From Neptunomonas marina (GTDB lineage: Bacteria; Pseudomonadota; Gammaproteobacteria; Pseudomonadales; Balneatricaceae), in the NCBI RefSeq assembly GCF_004005935.1, contig NZ_SACQ01000001.1, forward strand, positions 527,485 to 591,484: a stretch of 64,000 bases of DNA, in the 5' to 3' direction. Positions 1 through 8,077 of the stretch are shown in pieces. A program made the translations under genes and the position numbers. The notes under the pieces are model-generated. The model made no database searches. It was given only the letters and a program-made list of their open reading frames with translations, and had not been told where the DNA came from. The stretch's first letter is position 1. Every line of letters starts with the position of its first letter.

Positions 1-306
1 ACCCCTTATGACAGTATTGAACAGCTTGCTGCCGCTCGGTATCCAATGTTTCCGGTTCATTGGCTGCTGCTCGACCGTTTTGACTCGGCAAAACGTGCGC
101 CCAAAATCACCGCACCGACGCTATTGGTGGCTGCATCGGATGATCGAGTGGTCCCCTTTGGAAGTACCAAGCGGCTGCTGCAAGCGTTCAGCCCAGGTCT
201 TGCATCGCTGGTGGTTATCCCAAATACGAATCACGTCAATATCTCTGATACGGATGCCTATCGGGAAAATCTGCGCCACTTTATAGGGTCTACACCCAAT
301 GGATAG
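1..306 (+). CDS. alpha/beta hydrolase, C-terminal part (gene enters from outside the window)
   Basis: The reading frame is open from base 1 and stops at 306, giving the last 101 residues of a protein whose start lies outside the window. The visible part looks like the C-terminal half of a BEM46/FrsA-like serine hydrolase. It has a PYDSIEQLAA stretch, a strand LLVAASDDRVVP that would carry the catalytic aspartate, and NTNHVNI carrying the likely catalytic histidine. The nucleophile elbow is not visible, so the substrate cannot be judged. It lies about 100 bases upstream of the aldehyde dehydrogenase on the same strand; a shared transcript is possible but unproven. Confidence 0.75.
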   Translation, partial: TPYDSIEQLAAARYPMFPVHWLLLDRFDSAKRAPKITAPTLLVAASDDRVVPFGSTKRLLQAFSPGLASLVVIPNTNHVNISDTDAYRENLRHFIGSTPNG

Positions 307-409
307 TGCGCTGCTATATAAGTAAAAACCCTTGTTTTTGTTGCATGGTGGTCTACCAAATGGTAAATCTAGCCTCCTCGTTTATTCGGCTTCAAAAAGG
401 ACAGAGCAC

Positions 410-1843
410 ATGCATGATTTACAAAAGTTCTATATTAACGGCCAATGGGTCGAGCCATCTGGTTCTGAGGTGCTCGAGGTACTGAATCCATCGAATGAAG
501 CACCCATCGCAACCATTCGCTTAGGTGACAACGATGATGTAGAGGCTGCGGTATCCGCGGCGACAGCAGCGTTTCCAAGCTTTAGTAAAACCAGCAAAGC
601 GGAGCGTATTGCGCTGCTTGAGCGCATTATCGAAGGCTATTCCGCACGTATGGAAGAGCTTGCGCAAGCGATCTCGGAAGAGATGGGAGCACCGATCAGC
701 TTTGCTCGAAAAATGCAGGTGCCGGCGGGTCTTGGCCATATCAAAGTGGCGTTGAAGCTCCTGAAAGAGGAAGAGTTCACGCAGGTGATGGGTACCACAA
801 CGGTCACCAAAGAGCCGATCGGTGTGTGCGCTCTGATTACACCGTGGAACTGGCCGCTCAACCAGATTACGTGCAAGGTCGCGCCTGCATTGGCGGTGGG
901 CTGCACAATGATTCTAAAACCGAGTGAGGTGGCGCCACGCTCGGCACATATCTTCACTGAGATTCTCCATGATGCTGGCGTACCCGCTGGCGTGTTCAAT
1001 TTAGTGGATGGTAATGGCGCTGGTGTGGGGTCTTCGCTAAGTGCGCATCCTCGTATCGATATGATTTCATTCACCGGCTCCACTGAGGCGGGCAAGCTGG
1101 TGTCGCAGGCGGCAGCCGTTAACCTTAAAAAAGTATCGTTGGAGCTGGGTGGCAAGTCGGCGAATATCGTATTGGATGATGTCGACTTTGAGAAAGTCAT
1201 TAGCCGCAGCATCAAAGGTGTGATGAGTAACTCCGGGCAATCTTGTAACGCTCAGAGCCGATTGCTTGTGCCAGCCAGTAAGCTAGAAGAGTCTGTTGCC
1301 ATTGCGAAACGCACGGCAGAATCGATTGTGGCAGGCGACCCGCTGGCCGACGACACGGTGATTGGCCCAGTGGTATCAAAGCCACAATGGGACAAAATCC
1401 AAGGCATTATCCAAGGCGCACTAGATGAAGGCGCACAGCTCGTTGCCGGTGGTTTAGGGTTGCCTGACAATGTAGAGAAAGGCTACTTCGTCAAACCAAC
1501 AGTATTCAGCCATGTTAATACGCATATGCGGATAGCGCAGGAGGAGATCTTCGGGCCAGTTTGTACCATTATCCCTTACGAAACCGAAGAGGAGGCGATT
1601 ACGATCGCCAATGATAGCTGCTTTGGTTTATCAGGAGGTGTCTACTCCGCCGATCTTGAACGAGCGAAAGCCGTTGCTAGCCAAATGCGCACAGGTATGG
1701 TGCATCTCAATGGGGCGCCTGCGGATCCAAAAGCACCGTTTGGTGGTTTTAAAGAATCGGGAGCCGGCCGCGAGTGGGGCATTTACGGTATGGAAGAGTT
1801 CCTTGAGCCGAAATCGATGTTTGGTAGCATCCCGCGCGACTAA
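410..1843 (+). CDS. NAD(P)-dependent aldehyde dehydrogenase family protein
   Basis: A 477-residue protein of normal family length that should oxidise an aldehyde to its acid with NAD(P)+ in the cytoplasm. Visible landmarks are the TPWNWP motif (Asn147), the coenzyme-contacting Lys170 in ILKPSE, FTGST at 221-225, the general base Glu245 in LELGGKS and the catalytic Cys279 in NSGQSCN. The ATG at 410 is chosen because AAGGA lies about 8 bases upstream and the usual N-terminus (FYINGQWVEPSG) begins just after it. An upstream in-frame start at 332 would add 26 residues without family resemblance. The SGQSCNAQSR motif resembles broad-specificity enzymes, so the substrate is unassigned. Confidence 0.9.
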   Translation: MHDLQKFYINGQWVEPSGSEVLEVLNPSNEAPIATIRLGDNDDVEAAVSAATAAFPSFSKTSKAERIALLERIIEGYSARMEELAQAISEEMGAPISFARKMQVPAGLGHIKVALKLLKEEEFTQVMGTTTVTKEPIGVCALITPWNWPLNQITCKVAPALAVGCTMILKPSEVAPRSAHIFTEILHDAGVPAGVFNLVDGNGAGVGSSLSAHPRIDMISFTGSTEAGKLVSQAAAVNLKKVSLELGGKSANIVLDDVDFEKVISRSIKGVMSNSGQSCNAQSRLLVPASKLEESVAIAKRTAESIVAGDPLADDTVIGPVVSKPQWDKIQGIIQGALDEGAQLVAGGLGLPDNVEKGYFVKPTVFSHVNTHMRIAQEEIFGPVCTIIPYETEEEAITIANDSCFGLSGGVYSADLERAKAVASQMRTGMVHLNGAPADPKAPFGGFKESGAGREWGIYGMEEFLEPKSMFGSIPRD

Positions 1844-2194
1844 ACGGATCTCAACCGGTTAGCTGAAGTAGTGGGCTGGTTTTTGGTATCAACACAAAGA
1901 TACAGATCTAGTACTGGGAGGGCTTGAAGCCTCTCCCTGAGGATGTTTCGTCTAGTTTAAAGCCGCTCTCGGTGTGGCTGCCCCGAAGCTGGCTTTTACT
2001 TTTCGTTTATAGTGCTCAATAACATCACTCTCTCGAGGAGCGATGTCGCTTATTAGACTCGTCACGATCAGAGTCTGCTTTAGGCGCTATTTTTTCTTGA
2101 CTTCAACGCTTGATAAAAATTAGAATTTACTGACCGGTTAGTCGGTTAGTCGGTTAGTCGGTTAGTCGGTTAGTCGGTTTGTTTGGTGGTGTTT
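1844..2194. other. intergenic region between aldehyde dehydrogenase and tetR
   Basis: This 351-base gap holds an imperfect hairpin at 1916-1937 (GGGAG-GGC, loop TTGAA, GCC-T-CTCCC) that may end the aldehyde dehydrogenase transcript, though it has no T-run. Its last 60 bases hold the tandem octamers described separately. No open frame in it looks like a gene. Confidence 0.5.
2131..2179 (+). repeat. five tandem GGTTAGTC octamers, probable TetR operator array
   Basis: Five exact head-to-tail copies of GGTTAGTC occupy 2136-2175, followed by a partial GGTT, and the array is preceded by TGACC. The first unit with its flank reads GACCGGTTAGTCGGT, the classic near-palindromic TetR-family operator form, and each later junction regenerates the half site TTAGTCGGT. 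The array ends only about 16 bases before the preferred tetR start, so it overlaps the promoter/leader and ideally placed autorepression sites. Copy number could vary by slippage. Confidence 0.75.
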
Positions 2195-2731
2195 GTGAGC
2201 AAAAAAGAACATATTTTAGACATTGCTATAGATCTGTTCGCAGAGAATGGTTTTGAGAAAACACCTATCTCGGCAGTCTGCGAGCGTGCTGGTGTTTCTA
2301 AGGGCTTGGTGTTTCATCACTTCAAGAATAAGGACGTTCTACTCCGAGAAATCTTCGTTCGCTCGACCGAGATTATTGGCGATATTGGCAAACCACACGA
2401 AGTAATTGCAGAACCAAAGCAGAGGCTTTGTGCATTAATTGAGTCTATTTTTTCGTCAATGGCGAAACACAGGAAGCTGTATCGCTTGAATCTCAACATC
2501 ATGCTACAACCGCAAACGAGAGTCATTCTTAGTGATCTTATTGCTCAGAGAAATGCCATGTTATTTGACTCGACGAAAGCTATCTTCGAGGACATTTCCG
2601 AGGAAAGTAGCACAGTGTTAACGCACCTATTTGTTGCGGAGATCAATGGAATAGCACTGAATTATCTATATTTCTACGACGACTTTCCGTTGGATGAAGT
2701 CAAAAGCCAGTTAACTAAAAAATATACATAG
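2195..2731 (+). CDS. TetR/AcrR family transcriptional regulator
   Basis: A 178-residue regulator with an N-terminal TetR helix-turn-helix: ILDIAIDLFAENGFEKT, then ISAVCERAGVSKGLVFHHFK with the usual G-hydrophobic-aromatic recognition helix. The rest is a helical ligand-binding domain with no recognisable ligand signature. GTG at 2195 (MSKKEHILDIA) is the preferred start, with GGTGG 5-9 bases upstream. In-frame TTG 2183 and GTG 2186/2189 are alternatives and lie against the octamer array. Operator-like sequences on both sides suggest it represses itself and the downstream gene pair. Confidence 0.88.
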   Translation: MSKKEHILDIAIDLFAENGFEKTPISAVCERAGVSKGLVFHHFKNKDVLLREIFVRSTEIIGDIGKPHEVIAEPKQRLCALIESIFSSMAKHRKLYRLNLNIMLQPQTRVILSDLIAQRNAMLFDSTKAIFEDISEESSTVLTHLFVAEINGIALNYLYFYDDFPLDEVKSQLTKKYT

Positions 2732-2791
2732 AACTTATAGCTACGAGGGCCCAGCTTTTTTGAGCGTTTAGAATCATTTTACCTATTTTGC

Positions 2792-2809
2792 TGACCGACT
2801 AGTCGGTCA
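2792..2809. promoter_or_regulatory. perfect 18-bp palindrome, TetR-type operator
   Basis: TGACCGACTAGTCGGTCA is fully self-complementary over 18 bases and shares the GTCGGT half site with the array upstream of tetR. It sits 61 bases after the tetR stop and 75 bases before the yjhX-like start, where it could overlap a promoter for yjhX and the acetyltransferase gene. The palindrome is seen directly; binding by this TetR is inferred. Confidence 0.75.
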
Positions 2810-2884
2810 TTGTTTGCAGGAAGTATGGGCAGATTGCTGCCTAACTTTCGACATGCGTAATATTTAGAAAATTGAGGTATTCAA

Positions 2885-3142
2885 TTGAATATATCAAAGC
2901 AAGAACAGCGCGTTCTTCATATTCTCGCACTTGGTGGTTTGATTCGTTATCAACGTAGAGAGAGCGGTAAAGTCAGAGAAGTGACCTGTTACACACGAGA
3001 AGGTCATGTTTTTTCAGGTTGTTCTGTAGATACTTTCCAGAGTTTGAAGCACAAAAAATTGATCCGCTCCAAAAACAGCCAGCCGTATCGAATTACCAAA
3101 CTTGGCGCTACTTCTGTTCAGTCACAGATGATGCAGAGGTGA
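2885..3142 (+). CDS. yjhX: YjhX family small protein (putative toxin family)
   Basis: An 85-residue protein matching the YjhX/UPF0386 family along its length: it opens with the SKQEQRVLHILALGG helix, then has the CYTREGHVFSGC strand pair, a LKHKKLI helix and the QPYRITKLG ending. E. coli YjhX has been described as a toxin; most family members are uncharacterised. The start is TTG at 2885 with GAGG seven bases upstream. No recognisable antitoxin gene is adjacent. The upstream TetR palindrome suggests its expression is controlled by that regulator, with the acetyltransferase gene 60 bases downstream possibly on the same transcript. Confidence 0.8.
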   Translation: MNISKQEQRVLHILALGGLIRYQRRESGKVREVTCYTREGHVFSGCSVDTFQSLKHKKLIRSKNSQPYRITKLGATSVQSQMMQR

Positions 3143-3202
3143 TGAGCGGTACTTCTTAGTAGATCAAACGACTTTTCAACTGTATCAAAAGGAAAACCTT
3201 TG

Positions 3203-3709
3203 ATGAAAACACCATACGAAATTCAGTATGAAGCATTTGCCGCAGCGGGCGGCCTGTATGACGAGCGGCATGCTGCACTTTATGCAGGTTTAGCTGAAGC
3301 GATGATTGAGGATGGAAGCTTCTCTATACTTTACGAAGGCGTTGCACATGCGTGTTATACCCCGATTACTATCGATAAAGCCCCTCACTTGAAATGCTAT
3401 GTTTTAGCTCCACTCGCAGTTCTGCCGGATTACCAAGGCAAAGGATATGCGACACGGCTAATGGAGCAGGCAGAAGAGCAGCTTGACGCAGATGTGATAT
3501 TTGTCATGGGCGAGCCGCATCACTATGCGAATCGCTATAACTCGGCACATAAGGTATTGCCTCCTGTTTTGACTAAGGCGCCGCTCGAGTGTTGGTTTGC
3601 CAGAGAGCTGACTCCTCACGCACTCAAGGGTGTTGGAGAGTCCTCGTCTAGCATAACAGGCCCATACGCTGAGCCTTTAATGTGGGGGCACCCAAGCGAA
3701 CAAGTTTAG
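3203..3709 (+). CDS. GNAT family N-acetyltransferase
   Basis: A 168-residue protein with the GNAT core. The acetyl-CoA binding segment is LAPLAVLPDYQGKGYATRLM, where QGKGYA matches the Q/R-x-x-G-x-G/A signature, and it is followed by VIFVMGEPHHYANRY, as in YhbS-like enzymes. It would transfer an acetyl group from acetyl-CoA to an unknown amine. ATG at 3203 follows AAAAGGA by about 9 bases. It is the second gene behind the TetR palindrome after yjhX, and a hairpin terminator follows the stop. Confidence 0.85.
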   Translation: MKTPYEIQYEAFAAAGGLYDERHAALYAGLAEAMIEDGSFSILYEGVAHACYTPITIDKAPHLKCYVLAPLAVLPDYQGKGYATRLMEQAEEQLDADVIFVMGEPHHYANRYNSAHKVLPPVLTKAPLECWFARELTPHALKGVGESSSSITGPYAEPLMWGHPSEQV

Positions 3710-4014
3710 AACCATCAGGCGCTAGCTTCTTGTTTTATTGAAAGAAGTTGGCGCTTTCTGTCCCATATCGAGACGCTTACATGTCTTGTACCTGTTGCTT
3801 TCATCTCTCAAACTGTCTATCCGCTGCTTTTCCTTTCAACTCATCTGACCTTTATAAGAGAGCTTGAACATCTTGCACGGAGGCTTCTTTTTCGATGGTG
3901 AGCCTTATGTCGTGCGAAGCTATCTATTTATAAAATAATCAAACCAAAGTTGCAGTTCTGAGTCATACTTCCTACAGCTGTATAAAAAATGCTCAGTGTT
4001 AGCGAGGTGGCTTT
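3710..4014. other. intergenic region between acetyltransferase and ClpP-like gene
   Basis: This 305-base gap opens with a terminator-like hairpin at 3719-3754 (left arm GCGCTAGCTTCTT, right arm AAGAAGTTGGCGC, pairing with one mismatch and one G-T) followed by TTTCTG. The remaining 250 bases are non-coding, with no repeat or palindrome seen; they presumably hold the promoter of the next gene. Confidence 0.5.
3719..3758 (+). terminator. probable terminator after the GNAT gene
   Basis: A 13-bp imperfect stem closes over TGTTTTATTG, 9 bases after the acetyltransferase stop, and is followed by a short T-rich stretch. It is weakly T-rich, so efficiency is uncertain. Confidence 0.55.
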
Positions 4015-5530
4015 ATGCAATATCTCAAGAAACATTGGCAAGGAAAGCTGAGTCTTCCCGTAGCGTTTTGGGTGAACTTTATTGGCGGTTTGGCGCTTTT
4101 AAAGTTAATCGAAGTCGCTATTTTAACAGGGGCTATGACCAACAGTCCTGTTCTATCTGCACGGGCGCTGCTGGTGCTTTATGTCGTGACAGCGCTTGTT
4201 CTTGTTTGGCAACTCGTGGGTCTTTGGCGTACGGCAGACGGCACGTTGTTACATGGGCACCGCCGCGGTTGGGCGGTTGCGGCGCGGTTTTGTGTCGCGC
4301 TTGCGGCAGGCTTTATGGTGGCGTTAGCATCGCAGGCGACCACAACATACAAAGAGCTGTATCGCATCGCTTTTGTGCCCGACCCCTTTGCTGATTACAC
4401 GGTTCAACTGACCGATAACGGCAAGCTTTTGCACCTCCAAGGTGGTTTGGGGTTTGGCGTAACGGATGCAGTTGAACAAGTGCTTGAACGTCATGAGGAT
4501 ATCGAGGGTATTATTCTAGATAGCCGAGGGGGGGCGCATTTACGAGGGGCGCCAACTGGCATCCTTGATCTCCACCGCGGGTTTAGATACGTATTCGCTA
4601 ACCGGTTGCTACTCGGCCTGTGGCACAGCATTTATCTCTGGCGAGCGGCGTTATCTAGCTGCGGGTGCGAACTTAGCCTTCCATCAATACTACACTGAAA
4701 CGCCTAGCCTACATGACGCTGCACTGCTGCGTAGAGAGCAAGTGCGTGATCTGGTTTACTACCGAGAGCAGGGTGTCTCTGGGGAGTTTATCCAACGTAT
4801 TTTTGCCGTTAACTCTGATGATCTTTGGTATCCCTCCACTAAAGAGATGATCGATGCTGGGGTTGTACACGCGGTTGTCAGCCCATCGAGTGTGCAAGAG
4901 ACACAATATCAGCCATCCACGTTATTTGAAGTGGATGAGATGCTACAGTCGATGCCAGCTATGCGAGCCATCAACCGCCATGAGCCTGAGCTTTATCTTC
5001 AGATGTTGCATATGCTCAACCAGATGTTTATTGCAGGTGCATCGCCTATCGAGATCAAGCAGGTGGCTGGCAAGATTATTGCCGAGATGGCCGGCTCACT
5101 ACTCCCAAGAACCAGCGATGTGGCCATTACTCAATTTGTGCAAGAGACTGCCAACCTGTTAGCAACCTTGCACATGATTAACCCGATACTCTGCATGAAG
5201 AATATCTTTCCTACCGTGTATGGTGAGCTTGATATCACCCGCCACCTATCAATCCAACAGATGACGCCGATGATGGTGGCATTTGAGCGTGTGATAGAGG
5301 ATAGCTACACCACCGAAGCGGGAGCGCTCGATGTGGCGAATGCACAAACGATTGTGACGGATGTAGTCGTATCACTGGGGTTGAGTGCACATTTCTTACA
5401 TAACCAGCGTTTGCGCGGTCACGAAGACTATTCGGCAGCGTGCCGTACGTTTATCCGATTTTATGATCGGATTTTAGCGCTACCACAGCGCGAGGCAGGT
5501 AATACATTGCGTTACTTATTTAGCTACTAG
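4015..5530 (+). pseudogene. ClpP/crotonase-like membrane protein, interrupted by a single-base frameshift
   Basis: Two reading frames together give one protein of about 505 residues. The first has about three N-terminal membrane segments, a soluble strand region and IILDSRGG, then loses sense. The second frame resumes at once with RIYEGRQLASLISTAGLDTY and SLTGCYSACGTAFISGERRY, then a long helical C-terminal region. The junction is a run of seven Gs at 4528-4534; six Gs would restore one continuous frame. The DSRGG strand and the C-x-S-A-C segment resemble ClpP/crotonase-fold proteins (COG3904-like) in which the serine is the candidate nucleophile. As read, the product stops at 4698 after 227 residues and lacks the active-site region. 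It may be a mutation, a phase-variable tract or a sequencing error. Confidence 0.8.
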
Positions 5531-5611
5531 TTCGTCACAATGGGCTGCTAATATATAGGCTCAATGTAAATTAATAGCGCTTAGTGCAGTCAAGGAAGGG
5601 TTGGGTTTTGT

Positions 5612-6517
5612 ATGGCGGAATTGAATTACTTCGAAAAATTATTGGCCCCAGCCAACCCTGCATTGAATCAATCTGCTGATCGCTTCTTCTATGATACGCA
5701 GTTGTTAACGGCTGCTGAGATCGAAAAGCTGGGCAGTGAAAGCAATCCTGAAGGCCATGTTCTGGTGGTCTATCCCCACGGAAGTGAGCACACTATTTTT
5801 AGTGGCTCCGCACAAGCGTGCGTCCATGCGCTTAAACTGTTACCCAAAGATCAGCGGCCCACAGCGGTTGTTTTATCTGGCGTTGGTAGCTCAGCACTTG
5901 GTAGTGCTGCGCTTGCGCGTGCGGTTGCGAATCAACTGCAAGGGCCAGTGATGGCGGTTATTACCGGTTTCGGCGCCGCAGATATGCTGTCTGAAGCGAT
6001 CGGGGGGTGGTATGTGCATGGGATGAGAAATAGCTACGCCAGCTTCAGAGATTACTTTGATGCCGTTGCTCCGACGCCCGACAAACGGCTCTGCCAACTG
6101 ACCGACAGTGAGCTTAACAGCGAGGAATCGCTGCGCTTGGTCTATGGCAGCCCGGATGGCGCAGCGCTGGTTTACCTGCTTTATCATCTGCGCAGTGATA
6201 TAGGGCTGCTGGTTGGTCACAGCAAGGGCAATTATGTGATCGAGAATGCGTTACAGGCGCTTGTACAGCTGTGCGATAAGCAACTGGCTACACTCGCGAA
6301 TCTGCATATTGTTACGGTGGGTGCAGCGGTGCATTTTCCTCGGGAGTTTACGCGCGTCAATCAGTACTTGGGCTCGCTCGACTGGTTCGGTATGCTGAAT
6401 TCGCGCCCTGAAGCGTCGCGTGACTGGTTATGGGGGGCGAGCCATTCATTGAATCCACGTATGCCTACCGCGTTACAACTTGATGATATTTTGCGTCGCG
6501 CTGGCGTTATCAACTAA
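5612..6517 (+). CDS. uncharacterised protein with alpha/beta-hydrolase-like GHSKG elbow
   Basis: A 301-residue soluble protein I cannot assign to a named family. It has no signal peptide. The stretch IGLLVGHSKGNYVIENAL resembles the nucleophile elbow of alpha/beta hydrolases (G-x-S-x-G, here with Lys after the serine), preceded by strands such as VLVVYPHG and TAVVLSGVGSSALGSA, so a hydrolase fold is plausible. ATG at 5612 follows AAGGAAGGG by about 12 bases. It is 81 bases downstream of the frameshifted ClpP-like gene on the same strand and could share its transcript. Confidence 0.65.
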   Translation: MAELNYFEKLLAPANPALNQSADRFFYDTQLLTAAEIEKLGSESNPEGHVLVVYPHGSEHTIFSGSAQACVHALKLLPKDQRPTAVVLSGVGSSALGSAALARAVANQLQGPVMAVITGFGAADMLSEAIGGWYVHGMRNSYASFRDYFDAVAPTPDKRLCQLTDSELNSEESLRLVYGSPDGAALVYLLYHLRSDIGLLVGHSKGNYVIENALQALVQLCDKQLATLANLHIVTVGAAVHFPREFTRVNQYLGSLDWFGMLNSRPEASRDWLWGASHSLNPRMPTALQLDDILRRAGVIN

Positions 6518-6725
6518 CGGCTTAACATCGTTTTAGTCGGGCACTTTGCCTACTAGAAATAGGCATTCAGTTGCTTTTCTTCTATTTCAAACTGCAGATT
6601 TTTGATCTTCGGCTATGCTTTTAGAGCGCGGATCATTAGCGCACTATGGATATTAAAGGCAGGAAGCCTTTAGCTCTAAGAGACGAGTCTAGGATGGATG
6701 GGCGTCTTTTATAAGCGTATACGGG

Positions 6726-7229
6726 ATGTCGTTAAGCGGTATGGAACCCATTGAGCTTACCTATTCAGAAGAGCTTGCTAAGAAATCTGCGACTGTCTTT
6801 TGGTTCAAACAGTTGAACCCAGTGATTGTGGTGCTGGCAGCAGGCTTGGTTACGTTGATCGTCTATCGTTTTATACAAAGCGATTCAGCCGTCATGCTGG
6901 TTTATGCGATGGGCGCGGTGATGTTAGGCGCGCTGGCATTGCTCGTCAGTTATATCTTAAATGTGCGCCGCGTCATCAACTACCTGAACTGGACGGCACA
7001 GGTTCCGGTAACCCTCGAGATGGATGAGCGTGGTATCAAGGTCAAATCTGGCAGCGAGCAAGATTCGTTAAAATGGGATCGTATCCCCGATTTATGGCGC
7101 CATGATCAAGTATGGCTGCTGCCGCTCTCTAACAAGCGTTTTCTATCGATCCCCACACGAGATCTAGGAAAATCCGGCTGCGATTTTATTTTAAACCGGC
7201 TAGCGGAGCACGGCGTACGTACCCACTAG
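6726..7229 (+). CDS. small membrane protein with two TM segments and a YcxB-like C-terminal domain
   Basis: A 167-residue protein. Residues about 32-52 and 57-80 form two membrane helices (VIVVLAAGLVTLIVYRFI, then MLGALALLVSYILNV). The C-terminal half reads as a strand-rich domain (VTLEMDERGIKVKSG, SLKWDRIPDLWRHDQ, WLLPLSNKRFLSIP) like the YcxB-like PH-type domain of unknown function. The start is uncertain between ATG 6726 and ATG 6741, neither with a strong ribosome site. It converges on the SDR gene, with a small hairpin between them. Confidence 0.65.
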   Translation: MSLSGMEPIELTYSEELAKKSATVFWFKQLNPVIVVLAAGLVTLIVYRFIQSDSAVMLVYAMGAVMLGALALLVSYILNVRRVINYLNWTAQVPVTLEMDERGIKVKSGSEQDSLKWDRIPDLWRHDQVWLLPLSNKRFLSIPTRDLGKSGCDFILNRLAEHGVRTH

Positions 7230-7238
7230 CACGATTTA

Positions 7239-7255
7239 ACACAACGTAGTTGTGT
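7239..7255. terminator. hairpin between convergent genes
   Basis: ACACAAC, loop GTA, GTTGTGT is a perfect 7-bp stem in the 34-base space between two convergent genes. It lacks a T-run. A closely similar sequence occurs at 12638-12657 after the histidine kinase gene. Confidence 0.45.
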
Positions 7256-7263
7256 GCGGTGCT

Positions 7264-7986
7264 TTATGGCTCTTGCTTAGTGGCAGCGATCACCAGCTCA
7301 CGAATACACACGTGCTGAGGCTGCTGGTAGGCAAACAGCGCAGCGCGTGCGATATCTTCTGGTACAAGCACGCTACCCATACTCTCTTTCCAAGCTTCGT
7401 AACCGGCGATGATCTCAGCATCCGTTGTGTGGCTGAGTAACTCAGTTTCGACGGCTCCGGGTGCGATCGTAATCACTCGAACACTGTCTGCTGCAACTTC
7501 TTCGCGTAAGTTTTCTCCCATCGCATGTACGGCAAACTTAGTGCCGCAATATGCCGCGTGATTCGGGAATGTCTTACGTCCCGCAATAGAGCTCACGTTC
7601 ATGATGGTGCCGCCTTGGCGTTCTCGCATAGCGGGTAGAACGGCGTTGACACCGTTGAGCAAGCCTAAAACATTGACGTCATACATACGGCGCCACTCGG
7701 CAGGGTCTTGCTTATCAAGTTGGCCCAGTAGCATACAACCGGCGTTGTTGATAAGGCAGTCAATAGGCCCATATTGCGTTTCGGCCTCAGCCACTGCGCT
7801 TTGCAGAGCTTCTAGATCTGTTACGTCTACCGCTTTGCAAAGTGCGTTAGGCAGTTGGAGCGCCTCAAGTTGGTCTACGCGGCGCGCCATGAGTAGTAGA
7901 GGATGTCCAGCTTGACTGAACAGGCGAGCAAAGGCTGCGCCAATGCCTGAGCTTGCACCGGTAATAGCGATTAGTGGCTTATTCAT
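7264..7986 (-). CDS. short-chain dehydrogenase/reductase (SDR) family oxidoreductase
   Basis: A 240-residue classical SDR. It shows the Rossmann motif TGASSGIG (residues 9-16), NNAG (80-83), the catalytic Ser in NVSSIAG (about 132-133) and Tyr146-x-x-x-Lys150, so it should be an active NAD(P)H-dependent oxidoreductase of YdfG-like type. The substrate is unknown. ATG at 7986 is chosen because AGGAG lies about 7 bases upstream; an upstream extension to 8067 has no family resemblance and would run into the promoter region. It is divergent from a LysR gene 91 bases away, the usual arrangement in which the LysR protein controls the neighbouring enzyme. Confidence 0.9.
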   Translation of the reverse strand: MNKPLIAITGASSGIGAAFARLFSQAGHPLLLMARRVDQLEALQLPNALCKAVDVTDLEALQSAVAEAETQYGPIDCLINNAGCMLLGQLDKQDPAEWRRMYDVNVLGLLNGVNAVLPAMRERQGGTIMNVSSIAGRKTFPNHAAYCGTKFAVHAMGENLREEVAADSVRVITIAPGAVETELLSHTTDAEIIAGYEAWKESMGSVLVPEDIARAALFAYQQPQHVCIRELVIAATKQEP

Positions 7987-8077
7987 CTTTTGTCTCCTCT
8001 GATTTCGTGATGTCGCCATTTTAACTATGCTATTATTTTGATAAATCCATATAATTAGAAAATACAATTAAGTATTT

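Noticed and set aside
637-1215. Minus-strand open frame of 192 codons inside the aldehyde dehydrogenase gene
   Set aside because: It is antisense to a well-conserved enzyme with catalytic residues in place, and the translated product has no recognisable pattern or ribosome site.
2136-2175. Possible CRISPR-like array
   Set aside because: The unit is eight bases with no spacers; it is a simple tandem repeat made of operator half sites.
4015-5530. Two separate genes instead of one frameshifted gene
   Set aside because: The second frame makes sense immediately from the G tract, well before its first ATG, so a single broken gene explains the data better.
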